64,000 nt of DNA from Bradyrhizobium commune. Its GTDB lineage: Bacteria; Pseudomonadota; Alphaproteobacteria; Rhizobiales; Xanthobacteraceae. Positions 27,047-36,156 of the stretch are shown here, in pieces. Position numbers and translations under genes: made by a program. The notes below the pieces were generated by a model. That model was not told where the DNA came from. It was given only the letters and a program-made list of their open reading frames with translations, and made no database searches. Position 1 is the stretch's first letter. Every line of letters begins with the position of its first letter. Location of the stretch: NCBI RefSeq assembly GCF_015624505.1, contig NZ_CP061379.1, positions 6,758,001-6,822,000 of the forward strand, read 5' to 3'.

Positions 27047-27129
27047 GAGACCTCTCGACCGACCCGATTTGCCGGGTCTTCTATAGGACGGCGATGCCTT
27101 TGAGAAGGTTCGTCGATTCGAGACAGGAA

Positions 27130-27159
27130 AATCCCCGCGGGCCGGGACCCGCGGGGATT
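27130..27159 (-). terminator. Terminator hairpin after lctP
   Basis: AATCCCCGCGGG (27130-27141) pairs perfectly with CCCGCGGGGATT (27148-27159). On the minus strand it is followed by TTCC, so the T run is short. Confidence 0.75.
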
Positions 27160-27181
27160 TCGTCGCAACTCCCTCGTCGCG

Positions 27182-28846
27182 TTACTTCAGCACCAGCGCC
27201 GTGAACGGATAGACATAGGCCTGCAACGTCACGAGCACGCCGACGAGACAGGCGAGCACGATCGAGTGCCAGAACACGAAGCGCAGGATGGTGCCTTCGT
27301 GGCCATACCAGTTGGTGGCGGTGGAGGCGACCACGATCGACTGCGCGTCGATCATCTTGCCCATGACGCCGCCGGACGAGTTCGCCGCGCCCATCAGGAT
27401 CGGCGACAGGCCGAGTTGCTGGGACGTGATCTTCTGGAGATTGCCGAACAGGATGTTCGAGGACGTATCCGACCCGGTCAGAGCCACGCCCAACCAGCCG
27501 AGCAATGTGCCGAAGAAGGGGTAGAGCACGCCGGTTGCGGCAAAGGCGAGACCGAGCGTCGCGTCGACGCCGGAGAGGCGCGTCAGCGTACCGATCGCGA
27601 GCATCGCCGAGATCGTGATCAGCGAGATCGCGCAGAGCCGGATGGTGCGGCCATATTCGGTCAGCAGCCGGCCCGGCCCGACGCCCATCAGGAAGCCGGA
27701 GATAATGGCCGCGATCAGCATGCCGGTGCCAGTGAAGGACAGGTAGGTAAAGCCGAACACCGCCGCCTCCTTGGTCGGCCCTGGCGCCACCGGCGGCATC
27801 TTGTTGATCATCTGGTGCAGCTCGGGAACGGGATAGTTCCAGACGAAAATCGAGTTCGCCCAAGTCTTGAAAGCGCCGTTGCCCCAGACCAGCATCACGA
27901 TGCAGACGATGATCCACGGCAACAACGCGCTGAACAACTCACCGGAGGTGAGCGGCGTCTTGTCGAGCGGCTTTGCAGCCGCCATCGTGGCCGCCGATTC
28001 ATCGCGGCCGCGCAGCGCCGGCGACAGCCAGAGCTGCCTCGGCTGCCAGACGCGCAGGAACAGGATCAACGCGCCCATCGAGATCAGCGATGCGCCGATG
28101 TCGACGATCCAGGGATTGACGTAGTTCGAGATCACGAATTGCGGGATCGCGAAGGAGACGCCGGTGACGAGAATCGCCGGCCAGATGTCCTTCATGGCCT
28201 TCCAGCCCGCAAACGCCCACACCACCCAGAACGGCACGATCAGCGAGAAGAACGGCAATTGCCGTCCGACCATCGCGCCGAGGATGTAGGGATCGAGCCC
28301 CGTGACCGAGGCGAGCCCCTGGATCGGCGTGCCCAGCGCGCCATAGGCGACCGGCGCCGTGTTGGCGATCAGCGACAGACCGGAAGCTGCAAGCGGCGAG
28401 AAGCCGAGGCCGATCAGCACCGCGCCGGTGATCGCAACCGGCGTGCCGAAGCCCGAGGCGCCCTCGAAGAAGGCGCCGAATGAAAAGGCGATCAGCAGCA
28501 ATTGCAGCCGCCGGTCCTCGGTGACGCCGCCGACCGCGCGCTTGAGAAGCTCGAAGCGTCCGGTCGTCACCGTCACCTGGTAGAGGAAGATGACGTTGAG
28601 AACGATCCAGCCGATCGGAAAGAAGCCGGTCACGATGCCGAGGATCGAGGCGCGGATCGACATGTTCACCGGCATGGTGAAGACGAAGATCGTGATCAAA
28701 TTGGTCACGATCACGGCGATGACCGCGGCGATATGAGCCTGAACGCGCCCGCTCGCGATCAGGACCAGCAGCGTGACGACAGGTACCGCCGCCGCGATGG
28801 TCGACAGCACGGGGCTGTGCAGCGGATCATAGATTTGATTCCACAT
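27182..28846 (-). CDS. lctP: L-lactate permease family transporter
   Basis: A 554-residue inner-membrane carrier with about 12-14 hydrophobic segments. EGASGFGTPVAITGAVLIGLGF and ANTAPVAYGALGTPIQG are typical blocks of the LctP family, which moves lactate and often glycolate with protons. The start MWNQIYDPLHSP was chosen because a GGGGGAGGAAG lies just upstream; longer frames are GC-rich noise. It is divergent from the BacA-like ABC gene. The glycolate oxidase genes 4-10 kb away make glycolate a plausible substrate. Confidence 0.92.
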   Translation of the reverse strand: MWNQIYDPLHSPVLSTIAAAVPVVTLLVLIASGRVQAHIAAVIAVIVTNLITIFVFTMPVNMSIRASILGIVTGFFPIGWIVLNVIFLYQVTVTTGRFELLKRAVGGVTEDRRLQLLLIAFSFGAFFEGASGFGTPVAITGAVLIGLGFSPLAASGLSLIANTAPVAYGALGTPIQGLASVTGLDPYILGAMVGRQLPFFSLIVPFWVVWAFAGWKAMKDIWPAILVTGVSFAIPQFVISNYVNPWIVDIGASLISMGALILFLRVWQPRQLWLSPALRGRDESAATMAAAKPLDKTPLTSGELFSALLPWIIVCIVMLVWGNGAFKTWANSIFVWNYPVPELHQMINKMPPVAPGPTKEAAVFGFTYLSFTGTGMLIAAIISGFLMGVGPGRLLTEYGRTIRLCAISLITISAMLAIGTLTRLSGVDATLGLAFAATGVLYPFFGTLLGWLGVALTGSDTSSNILFGNLQKITSQQLGLSPILMGAANSSGGVMGKMIDAQSIVVASTATNWYGHEGTILRFVFWHSIVLACLVGVLVTLQAYVYPFTALVLK

Positions 28847-29161
28847 GGTCTTCCTCCCCCACGCATATGTGTGGCAGGCGGCCCGCGTGGACAGCCGAAC
28901 CTGCTTGACGCTGGAAGCGATAACCCCCGAGTTGGATGCGAATTCCTCGCGAATGCATGCGGTTCCCGTCCGCTCACAAGCTCGCGAAGTCCCGGAGCCC
29001 CCACCCCGCGCCGTTAAAGCCCATGCTAGGGTTGCAAGCCCGCCCAAGCCAACGCAAATTGCACAATCTGCGACTTTAGTCTAAGCGCGCTTATTTCCGG
29101 CGTTGCCTCAAGCCTTTGGCTCAGGGCATTTGCCCACATCCCCTCCAGGAGACAGAGCTCT
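28847..29161. other. Intergenic region between lctP and the BacA-like ABC gene
   Basis: This 315-bp divergent region holds the GGGGGAGG Shine-Dalgarno of lctP (just after 28848 on the plus strand) and AGGAG at about 29147 for the ABC gene. I see no convincing promoter pair or dyad, and no gene. Confidence 0.5.
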
Positions 29162-30916
29162 GTGAAGAACATCAGCGCCACGCTCGCGATCGTCTGGCGA
29201 ATCGCCGGCCCCTATTTTCGATCCGAGGACAAATGGGCGGGTCGCGGCCTGCTCGTCGCAGTCGTTGCGATGGAGCTGGCGCTGGTAGCGATTAATGTCC
29301 TCGTCAGCCAGTGGCAGAACCGGTTCTTCAGCGCGATCCAGGAATATCAATTGGATCAGTTCGTCAGAGAAATCTGGATCTTTCTTGGCCTTGCTTCCAT
29401 CTACATCGCGCTGGCGGTCTACAAGCTGTACCTGAACCAGTGGCTCCAGATTCGCTGGCGGCAATGGCTGACGAAACATTATCTCCGCGAATGGCTCGAC
29501 GGTGCCACGCACTATCGCATGCAGCTCAAGGGCGACGCCGCAGACAATCCGGATCAGCGTATCACCGAGGACGTCAAGAACTTCGTCGAGCAGACGCTGG
29601 TCATCGGCCTCGGCCTGCTGTCGTCAATCGTGACGCTGGCCTCGTTCGTCGTCATCCTCTGGGGTTTGTCCAACAAGGCGCCCCTGCACCTTTACGGCAC
29701 CGATATCGTCGTCCCCGGTTTTCTGGTCTGGTGTGCGCTGGTTTACGCAATCCTCGGTACGGCGCTGACGCATTGGATCGGCGCCCCGCTCATCAACCTC
29801 AATTTCGAGCAGCAGCGCTTTGAAGCTGATTTCCGCTTCAACCTGATCCGTGTGCGCGAAAATTCCGAGCAGATCGCCCTTTTGAAAGGTGAGAGCGCGG
29901 AGCGAGGCCAACTTTTGCAGCGCTTTGGTTTCGTCATCGGCAACTGGTACGCGATCATGAGCCGGACCAAGCGCCTCACCGCCTTCACGGCAAGCTACAG
30001 TCAGGCCGCAGTGATCTTTCCCTATGTGGTGGTGGCGCCGGCTTATTTCGCCAAGAGAATCCAGCTCGGCGACATGATGCAGACCGGCTCGGCGTTCGGC
30101 AGCGTGCAGGATGCGCTGTCCTTCTTCGTCACGGCCTACCGCTCGATCGCCGAATGGCGCGCGATCGTCGCGCGTCTCGACGGCTTCGAAATGTCGGTCA
30201 GCTCGGCGGTCAACCTCGCGGCACACGAGCCGACCATCAGCGTTGCACCATCGAACGGCAGGGCGATCACACTCAAGCAGTTGCTGGTGAAACTGCCGAA
30301 CGGCGAGCCGCTGGTCAGCCTGGATGCCTTCGCGGTCCAGCCGACGGAGCGGGTGCTGGTGACTGGGCCATCCGGCTCCGGCAAGTCGACCCTGTTTCGG
30401 GCCGTCGCCGGCATCTGGCCGTTCGGCAGTGGGGCGATCGGCATCCCCGAGAAAACCAGGCTGATGATGCTGCCGCAACGACCATATTTCCCGATCGGCA
30501 CACTCGGAGACGCCATGGTCTACCCGGCCGAGCACGGCACAATCGCGCCCGAGAGGATGGCAGAGGCGCTGACGGCGGTCGGCCTGCCACGTCTGGCAAA
30601 GCGGCTGGACGAAGAAGGCCACTGGAACCGGATGCTGTCGCTCGGCGAACAGCAACGCCTGGGATTGGCCCGCGCGCTGCTGCATGCGCCGGATTATCTG
30701 TTCCTGGACGAGGCAACGGCCTCGCTCGACGAGCCTTCCGAGGCCCGGCTCTACCGGCTGCTGGCGGAGAAGCTGCCGCAAGCCACCATCGTCTCGATCG
30801 GCCACCGCTCGACGCTCGACGCCTTCCACACCCGCAAGGTGACGATGGTGGAGGACGGCGACATCCACGTTCTCGGCGACGAGCCGGCCAAGGCGGAGCC
30901 AAGCACGGTGCGCTAA
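29162..30916 (+). CDS. SbmA/BacA-like ABC transporter (membrane and ATPase fused)
   Basis: A 584-residue fused transporter. Residues about 1-320 form a transmembrane domain of the SbmA/BacA type, with NRFFSAIQEY and WRQWLTKHYLREWLDGATHYR. The C-terminal ATPase has Walker A GPSGSGKST (about 400), signature LSLGEQQRLGLARAL and Walker B YLFLDEATAS. This domain order matches the BacA-related and YddA families; in Bradyrhizobium a member (BclA) is needed for peptide tolerance in nodules. Genomes carry several paralogues, so that role is only suggested. It starts at GTG. Confidence 0.88.
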   Translation: MKNISATLAIVWRIAGPYFRSEDKWAGRGLLVAVVAMELALVAINVLVSQWQNRFFSAIQEYQLDQFVREIWIFLGLASIYIALAVYKLYLNQWLQIRWRQWLTKHYLREWLDGATHYRMQLKGDAADNPDQRITEDVKNFVEQTLVIGLGLLSSIVTLASFVVILWGLSNKAPLHLYGTDIVVPGFLVWCALVYAILGTALTHWIGAPLINLNFEQQRFEADFRFNLIRVRENSEQIALLKGESAERGQLLQRFGFVIGNWYAIMSRTKRLTAFTASYSQAAVIFPYVVVAPAYFAKRIQLGDMMQTGSAFGSVQDALSFFVTAYRSIAEWRAIVARLDGFEMSVSSAVNLAAHEPTISVAPSNGRAITLKQLLVKLPNGEPLVSLDAFAVQPTERVLVTGPSGSGKSTLFRAVAGIWPFGSGAIGIPEKTRLMMLPQRPYFPIGTLGDAMVYPAEHGTIAPERMAEALTAVGLPRLAKRLDEEGHWNRMLSLGEQQRLGLARALLHAPDYLFLDEATASLDEPSEARLYRLLAEKLPQATIVSIGHRSTLDAFHTRKVTMVEDGDIHVLGDEPAKAEPSTVR

Positions 30917-30960
30917 GGCGCGAGGCACGGCGGGCCAACGGGCTATCGCATCGACAGGAC

Positions 30961-30985
30961 CGAGGGGCGGCTCCCTTGCCCCTCG
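30961..30985 (+). terminator. Possible terminator hairpin after the ABC gene
   Basis: CGAGGGGC (30961-30968) pairs with GCCCCTCG (30978-30985). No T run follows, so it may be a mRNA end structure only. Confidence 0.45.
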
Positions 30986-31081
30986 ACCTGTGGTCCTTAT
31001 TCAGGCCTCGTCATTGCGTGGAGCGCGTGCGCCGCTCTCTCGCTCGCACTTTGACGCGCAGGCCCCCACCTCGCCGCAAAG

Positions 31082-31110
31082 CAAAAGGGCGGCAGATTGC
31101 TCTGCCGCCC
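31082..31110 (-). terminator. Rho-independent terminator of the porin gene
   Basis: GGGCGGCAGA (31087-31096) pairs perfectly with TCTGCCGCCC (31101-31110) around TTGC. On the minus strand a TTTTGC run follows. Confidence 0.85.
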
Positions 31111-31134
31111 TCGGGAGTCGTCTCGGGAAGAAAC

Positions 31135-32139
31135 TTACTTCAGGTTGCTCATCGCCGTCAGGTCGAAGGACAGCTTGGCAACACCAGCCGCGCCGCACCA
31201 GTTGGAGCCAGCGCCGCCCGGGTTGATCGGGGTCACGCTGGTGGTGCCAGTGGCGTTGAAAGCGCTGGTGAAGGCGTTGCAATCACCCTTGTTCAGGTCG
31301 GTGTCGGAGTAACGCAGATCCAGCGTGAACACCTTGTAGGTGAAGCCGATGCCGATGTTCCAGGTGTTGTAGTCCTTGTAGGGAATACCGTTGGCGAACA
31401 CGGTGCCCGCGCCGGTGCCGTAGAAGGCGTCCGACGTACCGAACCACTGACGGCCGAACTCACCCGACACGTACATGCCGACGCCGGAGGCGCCGAAGAC
31501 GGTGCTGGGCGCGGTGTACTTGGCGGTCAACGAGGCGTAGTTGCCCCAGGCACCCGAATTCAGGAAGTTCGGCGAGTAGTACTCGGTCGCGCCGACCGTA
31601 AAGCTGTCGTTGATGGTGTAGTTCACCTTGCCGTAGACTTCGAAGAAGCTGACGTCCTTCTTCATGACGTTGCCGTCGGCGAGGAAGATCGTGGTCGTGC
31701 TGACGCCGCAGACGTTGCCGCCGGGAATTCCGCCAGTGAGCACGTTGTCGGCGCAGCTTCCGCCCGGATACAGGTAGCCCCAGACGCCGATGTCGAAGGC
31801 GAACGCGCCGAAGGTCGGCCGGATACCGCCGTAGATGTCGACTTCAGCCGCGGCGCGGTTGGCGAAGGAAATGCTCTCGGCCGAGACGCCGACGTAGAGC
31901 TGCAGGTCCTTGTTGATGTTGTAGCGCGGCTCGAAATAGGCCGCCACTGACGGCTTGTGATTCGACTGCGTGACGCCGCGGAAGATGTAATCGTTCATGA
32001 TCGCGCCGCCGAAGGCGACGTCCCAGGGATCAAATGCGGGCGCCGGAGGGGCCTTCATTGCCTTCAAGGGCATGTCCGCCGCGAAAGCCGAGCCCGTCAC
32101 CATTGCCAGCGCCGTTGCCAACAAAGTCACTTTCTTCAT
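31135..32139 (-). CDS. TorF-family putative outer-membrane porin
   Basis: A 334-residue beta-barrel protein with a signal peptide (MKKVTLLATALAMVTGSAFA). It has aromatic-rich alternating strands such as NDYIFRGVTQSNHKPSVAAYFEP and ends FDLTAMSNLK. The IFRGVTQS motif and size fit the TorF putative porin family. The start at 32139 is preferred; ATGs at 32151 and 32154 only lengthen the leader. The substrate is unknown. A strong terminator follows and a 400-bp upstream region precedes it. Confidence 0.87.
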   Translation of the reverse strand: MKKVTLLATALAMVTGSAFAADMPLKAMKAPPAPAFDPWDVAFGGAIMNDYIFRGVTQSNHKPSVAAYFEPRYNINKDLQLYVGVSAESISFANRAAAEVDIYGGIRPTFGAFAFDIGVWGYLYPGGSCADNVLTGGIPGGNVCGVSTTTIFLADGNVMKKDVSFFEVYGKVNYTINDSFTVGATEYYSPNFLNSGAWGNYASLTAKYTAPSTVFGASGVGMYVSGEFGRQWFGTSDAFYGTGAGTVFANGIPYKDYNTWNIGIGFTYKVFTLDLRYSDTDLNKGDCNAFTSAFNATGTTSVTPINPGGAGSNWCGAAGVAKLSFDLTAMSNLK

Positions 32140-32540
32140 TTCGATCCCCATCACCAGTTCTTACTCAGTCGGTTTCCCGGAAGCCCCCCGGGGCGTACGA
32201 CCCGTCTGCAAAATTGCGTTACCGCGGCAATCTGTATTGAGGGATGCAAACCGTGAAGCAAAAAACACGTGCATCTGCCGACTTTTTAGGCGTTCCGACG
32301 ATTCCACGAAAGGTTGTCAGCCTGTGTGGCTTCTGGATCACATTATTTTCACTCCGGAGTGCACAAAGAGACCGGATTATTGCGGATGCCCGCCGTCCCG
32401 TGGCGTGAGCGCGACGAATCGGGCTGGCGTCAAAAATGGCAGCCGCCCGCTGCTGCGGCAGCGATGCAAAAAGGCCGCAGCGTCGCCGCTGCGGCCTTCC
32501 TGTTGTTGATCGTCGTCCCGGGATGGAGCCAGCCCTTGGC
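32140..32540. other. Intergenic region upstream of the porin
   Basis: Contains the terminator of the lysine-rich gene at 32468-32498 and otherwise no supportable gene. Its AT-rich stretch around 32220-32370 probably holds the porin promoter on the minus strand, but I cannot place it. Confidence 0.5.
32468..32498 (-). terminator. Rho-independent terminator of the histone-H1-like gene
   Basis: AAGGCCGCAGCG (32471-32482) pairs perfectly with CGCTGCGGCCTT (32487-32498) around TCGC; the A run before it becomes TTTTT on the minus strand. Confidence 0.9.
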
Positions 32541-32870
32541 TTAACCCTGACCCTCGGCCGGCGTCGGTTCCGCAGAAGACGAAGGCATCGCCCAGCTCGT
32601 CTCGGCGGCCGGCTCGGGAGCCGGCGCTGCCGGCTTCGGTGCGGGAGCTGCCTTCGCCTTCTTCGGAGCCGCTTTCTTCGCAGCCTTCTTCGGCGCCGCC
32701 TTCTTTGCCACCGACTTCTTGGCTGACTTCTTGGCGGCCTTCTTCGCAGATTTCTTCGCAGACTTCTTCGCGGTCTTCTTGGCAGCCTTCTTCTTCGTCG
32801 CCTTCTTCGCCGCTACGACCTTCTTGGCCTTTTTGGCCTTCTTGCTTTTTTTCTTTTTCGCTTTCGCCAT
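32541..32870 (-). CDS. Histone-H1-like Lys/Ala-rich protein
   Basis: A 109-residue protein. Residues 1-78 are nearly all Lys and Ala in repeats of AKK and KKAAKK, followed by an Ala/Pro-rich linker and a short acidic tail (SSSAEPTPAEG). This matches bacterial H1-like proteins such as HctA/HU-tail types that bind DNA or polyphosphate. No globular domain is visible. Start at MAKAKKKK; a perfect terminator follows. It is likely nucleoid-associated; the Lys-rich repeats rule out finer assignment. Confidence 0.8.
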   Translation of the reverse strand: MAKAKKKKSKKAKKAKKVVAAKKATKKKAAKKTAKKSAKKSAKKAAKKSAKKSVAKKAAPKKAAKKAAPKKAKAAPAPKPAAPAPEPAAETSWAMPSSSAEPTPAEGQG

Positions 32871-32940
32871 CGTGGTCCTCCTGTTGCCGCCGAACAATGG
32901 TCGATCAGGCGTCCTTCTGCCGTCACCTCGGGAGGAAAGC

Positions 32941-34263
32941 TCAGCTCGACGCAGTCAATGCCGGCCGCGACCCGCCCGTAGCCCAATCGAGAAGCTCAAT
33001 CGTGTGTACGACCGGAACTGACGTGCCACTGGCAATCTGCACCATGCAGCCGATATTGCCCGCGGCAATCATGTCCGGCTTGACGCTTGCGATGTTGGCG
33101 ACCTTGCGATCACGCAACCTGCCCGCAAGCTCGGGCTGGAGAATGTTGTAGGTCCCCGCCGAACCGCAACACAAATGACTCTCCGGGACATCTTTCACCA
33201 CGAATCCATTCTTGGAAAGCAATTCTTTCGGAAGGCTCGTGATTTTCTGTCCGTGCTGCAGCGAACACGCGGAATGATAGGCCACGACGACGTTGTCCTG
33301 TCGCGTCGTCGGAGCTAGTCCGAGCACGGCGACGTATTCGGTGATGTCCTTTGCGAGCGCGGAAACCCGCGCGGCATCGGCGGCAAGCGCGTGGTCCTCG
33401 CGCAGCAGATAGCCGTAGTCCTTGATCATGGTGCCACAGCCGGACGCCGTCACCAGGATGGCGTCGAGCCCCTCGCCTGCCGCCTCCGCACTCCACGCCG
33501 CGACATTGGCGCGGGCGCGTGCGAGCGCATCGTCGTCGTGGCCGAGGTGATGGGTCAGCGCGCCGCAGCATTGCTCGTCCCTGACCAGCACGACCTCGAT
33601 GCCGTGGCGGGTGAGAAGGCCGATGGCCGCCTGGTTGATGCGTGGCGCCAGCACCTGCTGGGCGCAGCCCTGGAGCAACGCGACCCGGCCGCGCTTCTTG
33701 CCGAGCGCTGCGAACACGCTGCCCGGGAGAGGGCCAGGCGACGGCAGCCGGTCTGGGGCCAGCGCCAGCATCGCCTTGATGCGCTGGATCAGACCGGGCG
33801 TCGCCGACGGCCGCGGGGTCGGCAGGAAGACGGCGAAGGGCCGGGCCAGCCTCGCCAGCCGCATGCTGAGGCGGAACCGCTGCGGATCGGGCAGCACGAA
33901 GGCGAGCACCTGCCGCAACAGCCGCTCGACCAGCGGCCGCTGATAGCTCTGCTCGATCCTGACCCGCGCCTGGTCGACGAGGTGCATGTAGTTCACCCCA
34001 GAGGGGCAGGTCGTCATGCAGGACAGGCACGACAGGCAGCGGTCGACATGCTTGACCACCTCGGCTGTCGGCGCCTGGTCCTTCTCCAGCATCTCCTTGA
34101 TCAGGTAGATGCGGCCGCGCGGGCTATCGAGCTCGTCGCCGAGCAGCACATAGGTCGGACAGGTTGCAGTGCAGAAGCCGCAATGGACGCAGGCGCGCAG
34201 GATCTTGTCGGCCTCCGCGATGTCGGGATCGGCGAGCTGCGCGAGTGAGAATTCGGTCTTCAT
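32941..34263 (-). CDS. glcF: Glycolate oxidase iron-sulfur subunit GlcF
   Basis: A 440-residue subunit passing electrons from the FAD subunits. Two 4Fe-4S motifs are visible: CVHCGFCTATCP and CLSCLSCMTTCP in the first 100 residues; CCG pairs (QCCGALTH, LCCGSAGTY) mark the two CCG domains. The ATG at 34263 overlaps the glcE stop as ATGA; a much longer frame in the same register runs antisense-like through glcE and was not used. It is the last gene of the glcEF pair. Confidence 0.93.
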   Translation of the reverse strand: MKTEFSLAQLADPDIAEADKILRACVHCGFCTATCPTYVLLGDELDSPRGRIYLIKEMLEKDQAPTAEVVKHVDRCLSCLSCMTTCPSGVNYMHLVDQARVRIEQSYQRPLVERLLRQVLAFVLPDPQRFRLSMRLARLARPFAVFLPTPRPSATPGLIQRIKAMLALAPDRLPSPGPLPGSVFAALGKKRGRVALLQGCAQQVLAPRINQAAIGLLTRHGIEVVLVRDEQCCGALTHHLGHDDDALARARANVAAWSAEAAGEGLDAILVTASGCGTMIKDYGYLLREDHALAADAARVSALAKDITEYVAVLGLAPTTRQDNVVVAYHSACSLQHGQKITSLPKELLSKNGFVVKDVPESHLCCGSAGTYNILQPELAGRLRDRKVANIASVKPDMIAAGNIGCMVQIASGTSVPVVHTIELLDWATGGSRPALTASS

Positions 34264-35498
34264 GCCACAGCGCCCCGCGTCTGCCGTCCACGGTTCAAAA
34301 TGGTCTTCGGATCGAAACTGGCGCGGACCCGCTCGCTCAGGGCGGCAACCCCGGGTGCCTGCGGATGGAACACATCGATCGCACGCCTGACATCCTCGGC
34401 CGCCCGGATCAGCGTTGCGTGCCCGCCGACGGCATTGGCGTGCAGGCGCACGGCCGGCGCATGCGCATCGCCCTTCGGCGGCAGCGCCGCCCAGATCAGC
34501 CCGCCGCCCCAATCGTAGATCACGTCGCCGCCGGTCTCGCGCGCCAATTGCGCACCGAGCGCCGCGCCTGAGGCCGGCGGACAAACGATCCGCCAGACCG
34601 GCCAGGCGCCGAGCGCACCGCTCGCCGCAAATGGCAGCACGTCGCGGACCATCGCCCACAACGCGGCGGACGCCGCGTCGTCGATCAGGGTCGCAGTTCC
34701 GAACGGCGCCAGCAATTCGCGGAGCGAGCCAGCCCGGTGGGCGGCGGAGGCCGTGATGCCCTCAAGCCGCAGCGCGGTCAGCGCCTCACCCTGGCCCGCG
34801 ATATCGCCGAGCCCGTCAGTGCTGGCCCGGAACGCCGATTTCGGCAGGTGCGCCGCAGCAGAGACATCGAAGGGCGAGCCGAGCGCCGCGGTCATGGCCT
34901 TGTTGGCCGTGGCATCGTCGAGCCCGCGCAACAGCAACGTCCGCTCGGCCTCCGGCTTTGGCATCACCTTCAGCGTCACCTCGGTCATCACCGACAGCGT
35001 TCCCCAGGAACCCGCCAGCAGCTTGCAGAGATCGTAGCCGGTAACGTTCTTCACCACCTTGCCGCCGGTCTTGAAGCTGTCACCGAAGCCCGAGACCGCA
35101 TGCGCCCCCAACAGATGGTCGCGCGCCCCGCCTGCCTTGATGCGGCGCGGGCCGGCAAGGCCCGCCGCGATCATGCCGCCGATGGTGCCCAGCGCGGGCG
35201 TGCCCAAGAGCGGCGCGGTGTTGATCGGCTCGAAGGCGAATTGCTGGTTCTTGGCGTCGATCAGCGACAGCACGTCGGCCAGCGGCGCGCCGGCCTGGAG
35301 CGTGACAATCAATTCGTTGGGTTCGTAGGACGTGACCGCGTTCAGCGCGGAGAGGTCGAGCACGGCGTTGGTCGCCATCGCGTGGCCGATGCTGCGCTTG
35401 CTGCCATGACCGATGATCTCGAGCGGCTGCTCGTTGGCAATCGCCGCGCGCACAACCTCTTCGACGTCTTTGGCGTCTCTGACCCTGAGCGTATCCAC
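34260..35498 (-). CDS. glcE: Glycolate oxidase FAD-binding subunit GlcE
   Basis: A 412-residue FAD-binding subunit of the membrane-linked glycolate oxidase, which makes glyoxylate from glycolate. The FAD-binding domain shows GTIGGMIAAGLAGPRRIKAG and KTGGKVVKNVTGYDLCKLL. It starts at GTG 35498 and overlaps glcF by ATGA. A perfect 26-bp dyad lies 128 bp upstream, and glcD is not adjacent but 2 kb away on the same strand. Confidence 0.93.
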   Translation of the reverse strand: MDTLRVRDAKDVEEVVRAAIANEQPLEIIGHGSKRSIGHAMATNAVLDLSALNAVTSYEPNELIVTLQAGAPLADVLSLIDAKNQQFAFEPINTAPLLGTPALGTIGGMIAAGLAGPRRIKAGGARDHLLGAHAVSGFGDSFKTGGKVVKNVTGYDLCKLLAGSWGTLSVMTEVTLKVMPKPEAERTLLLRGLDDATANKAMTAALGSPFDVSAAAHLPKSAFRASTDGLGDIAGQGEALTALRLEGITASAAHRAGSLRELLAPFGTATLIDDAASAALWAMVRDVLPFAASGALGAWPVWRIVCPPASGAALGAQLARETGGDVIYDWGGGLIWAALPPKGDAHAPAVRLHANAVGGHATLIRAAEDVRRAIDVFHPQAPGVAALSERVRASFDPKTILNRGRQTRGAVA

Positions 35499-35625
35499 GC
35501 TGCTAGCGGGTAACGAAATTCGTCGCCAAAATCAAATGCGGCGTGACGCCGGCGATCATTGCCGGCGCGATGGCGGTCCGGCCCGCGACGAAAATCCATC
35601 AGGCCCCCCTGCGAGATCCAACCGC

Positions 35626-35651
35626 AACGCTTCGATCATGGTCGAAGCGTT
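35626..35651. promoter_or_regulatory. Perfect 26-bp dyad, candidate operator
   Basis: AACGCTTCGA (35626-35635) and TCGAAGCGTT (35642-35651) are exact reverse complements around TCATGG. A further partial site, CTTCGATCA, occurs at 35665-35673. It lies between the divergent glcE and monooxygenase-like genes. The symmetrical form suggests a dimeric regulator; no regulator gene is adjacent. Confidence 0.65.
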
Positions 35652-35775
35652 CACGACATCGACACTTCGATCACCGGCGAACCAAACCCTGCGGGCCATC
35701 GCTACAAGGTTGCGCCATGGATGTCGTCGTCATCTCAAGCCCAGATCTCAAGCCCAGCAGCAAGGAGCGAGGACC

Positions 35776-36111
35776 ATGAACCACTATGCCACGCAGAAAT
35801 CGATCAGCGACGCCGTCGACGGCGGCGGCCTGCTCGTCGTCGCGCAATGGGAGGCGAAGCCGGGCGAGTCCGACAAAATCGCCGCGATCCTCGACCGCTT
35901 CCTGCCGGAGGCGCAGCGCGAGGACGGCGTCAAGCTGTTCCTGATCTCGCGCGCCAAAGAGAATCCGGCTCAGTTCCTGTTCTACGAGCTGTTCCGCGAC
36001 GAGGCGGCGTTCAAGGCGCATCAGGAGAGCGCACATTTCAAGACCTACATCGCCGGCGAAGCCCTGCCGCTGCTGGCGAAGCGCGAGCGGGCGCAATACG
36101 GGATGCTGTGA
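35776..36111 (+). CDS. Antibiotic biosynthesis monooxygenase (ABM) domain protein
   Basis: A 111-residue ABM/quinol-monooxygenase-like protein (dimeric ferredoxin-like fold), preceded by AAGGAGCGAGG. LLVVAQWEAKPGESDKIAAIL and FLFYELFRDEAAFKAHQES are the core strands and helix. Relatives include YgiN, which acts on quinols. Cofactor-free oxidation is typical; the substrate is unknown. It is divergent from glcE, so a role linked to glycolate or quinone metabolism is possible but unproven. Confidence 0.85.
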   Translation: MNHYATQKSISDAVDGGGLLVVAQWEAKPGESDKIAAILDRFLPEAQREDGVKLFLISRAKENPAQFLFYELFRDEAAFKAHQESAHFKTYIAGEALPLLAKRERAQYGML

Positions 36112-36125
36112 GCCTGAACGCTCCA

Positions 36126-36151
36126 AGCACCGCGGCTTGAGCCGCGGTGCT
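36126..36151. terminator. Bidirectional terminator-like hairpin
   Basis: AGCACCGCGGC (36126-36136) pairs perfectly with GCCGCGGTGCT (36141-36151) around TTGA. It lies between the convergent monooxygenase-like and acyltransferase genes. T runs are absent on both sides. Confidence 0.65.
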
Positions 36152-36156
36152 GCGTG

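Noticed and set aside
30154..31950. 598-codon plus-strand frame running across the ABC gene end, the intergenic gap and the porin
   Set aside because: It crosses a terminator and two real genes, with no recognisable domain.
32941..34659. Extended start of glcF to 34659
   Set aside because: The extra N-terminal residues read through glcE in another frame; the ATG at 34263 overlaps the glcE stop as ATGA and begins the family sequence.
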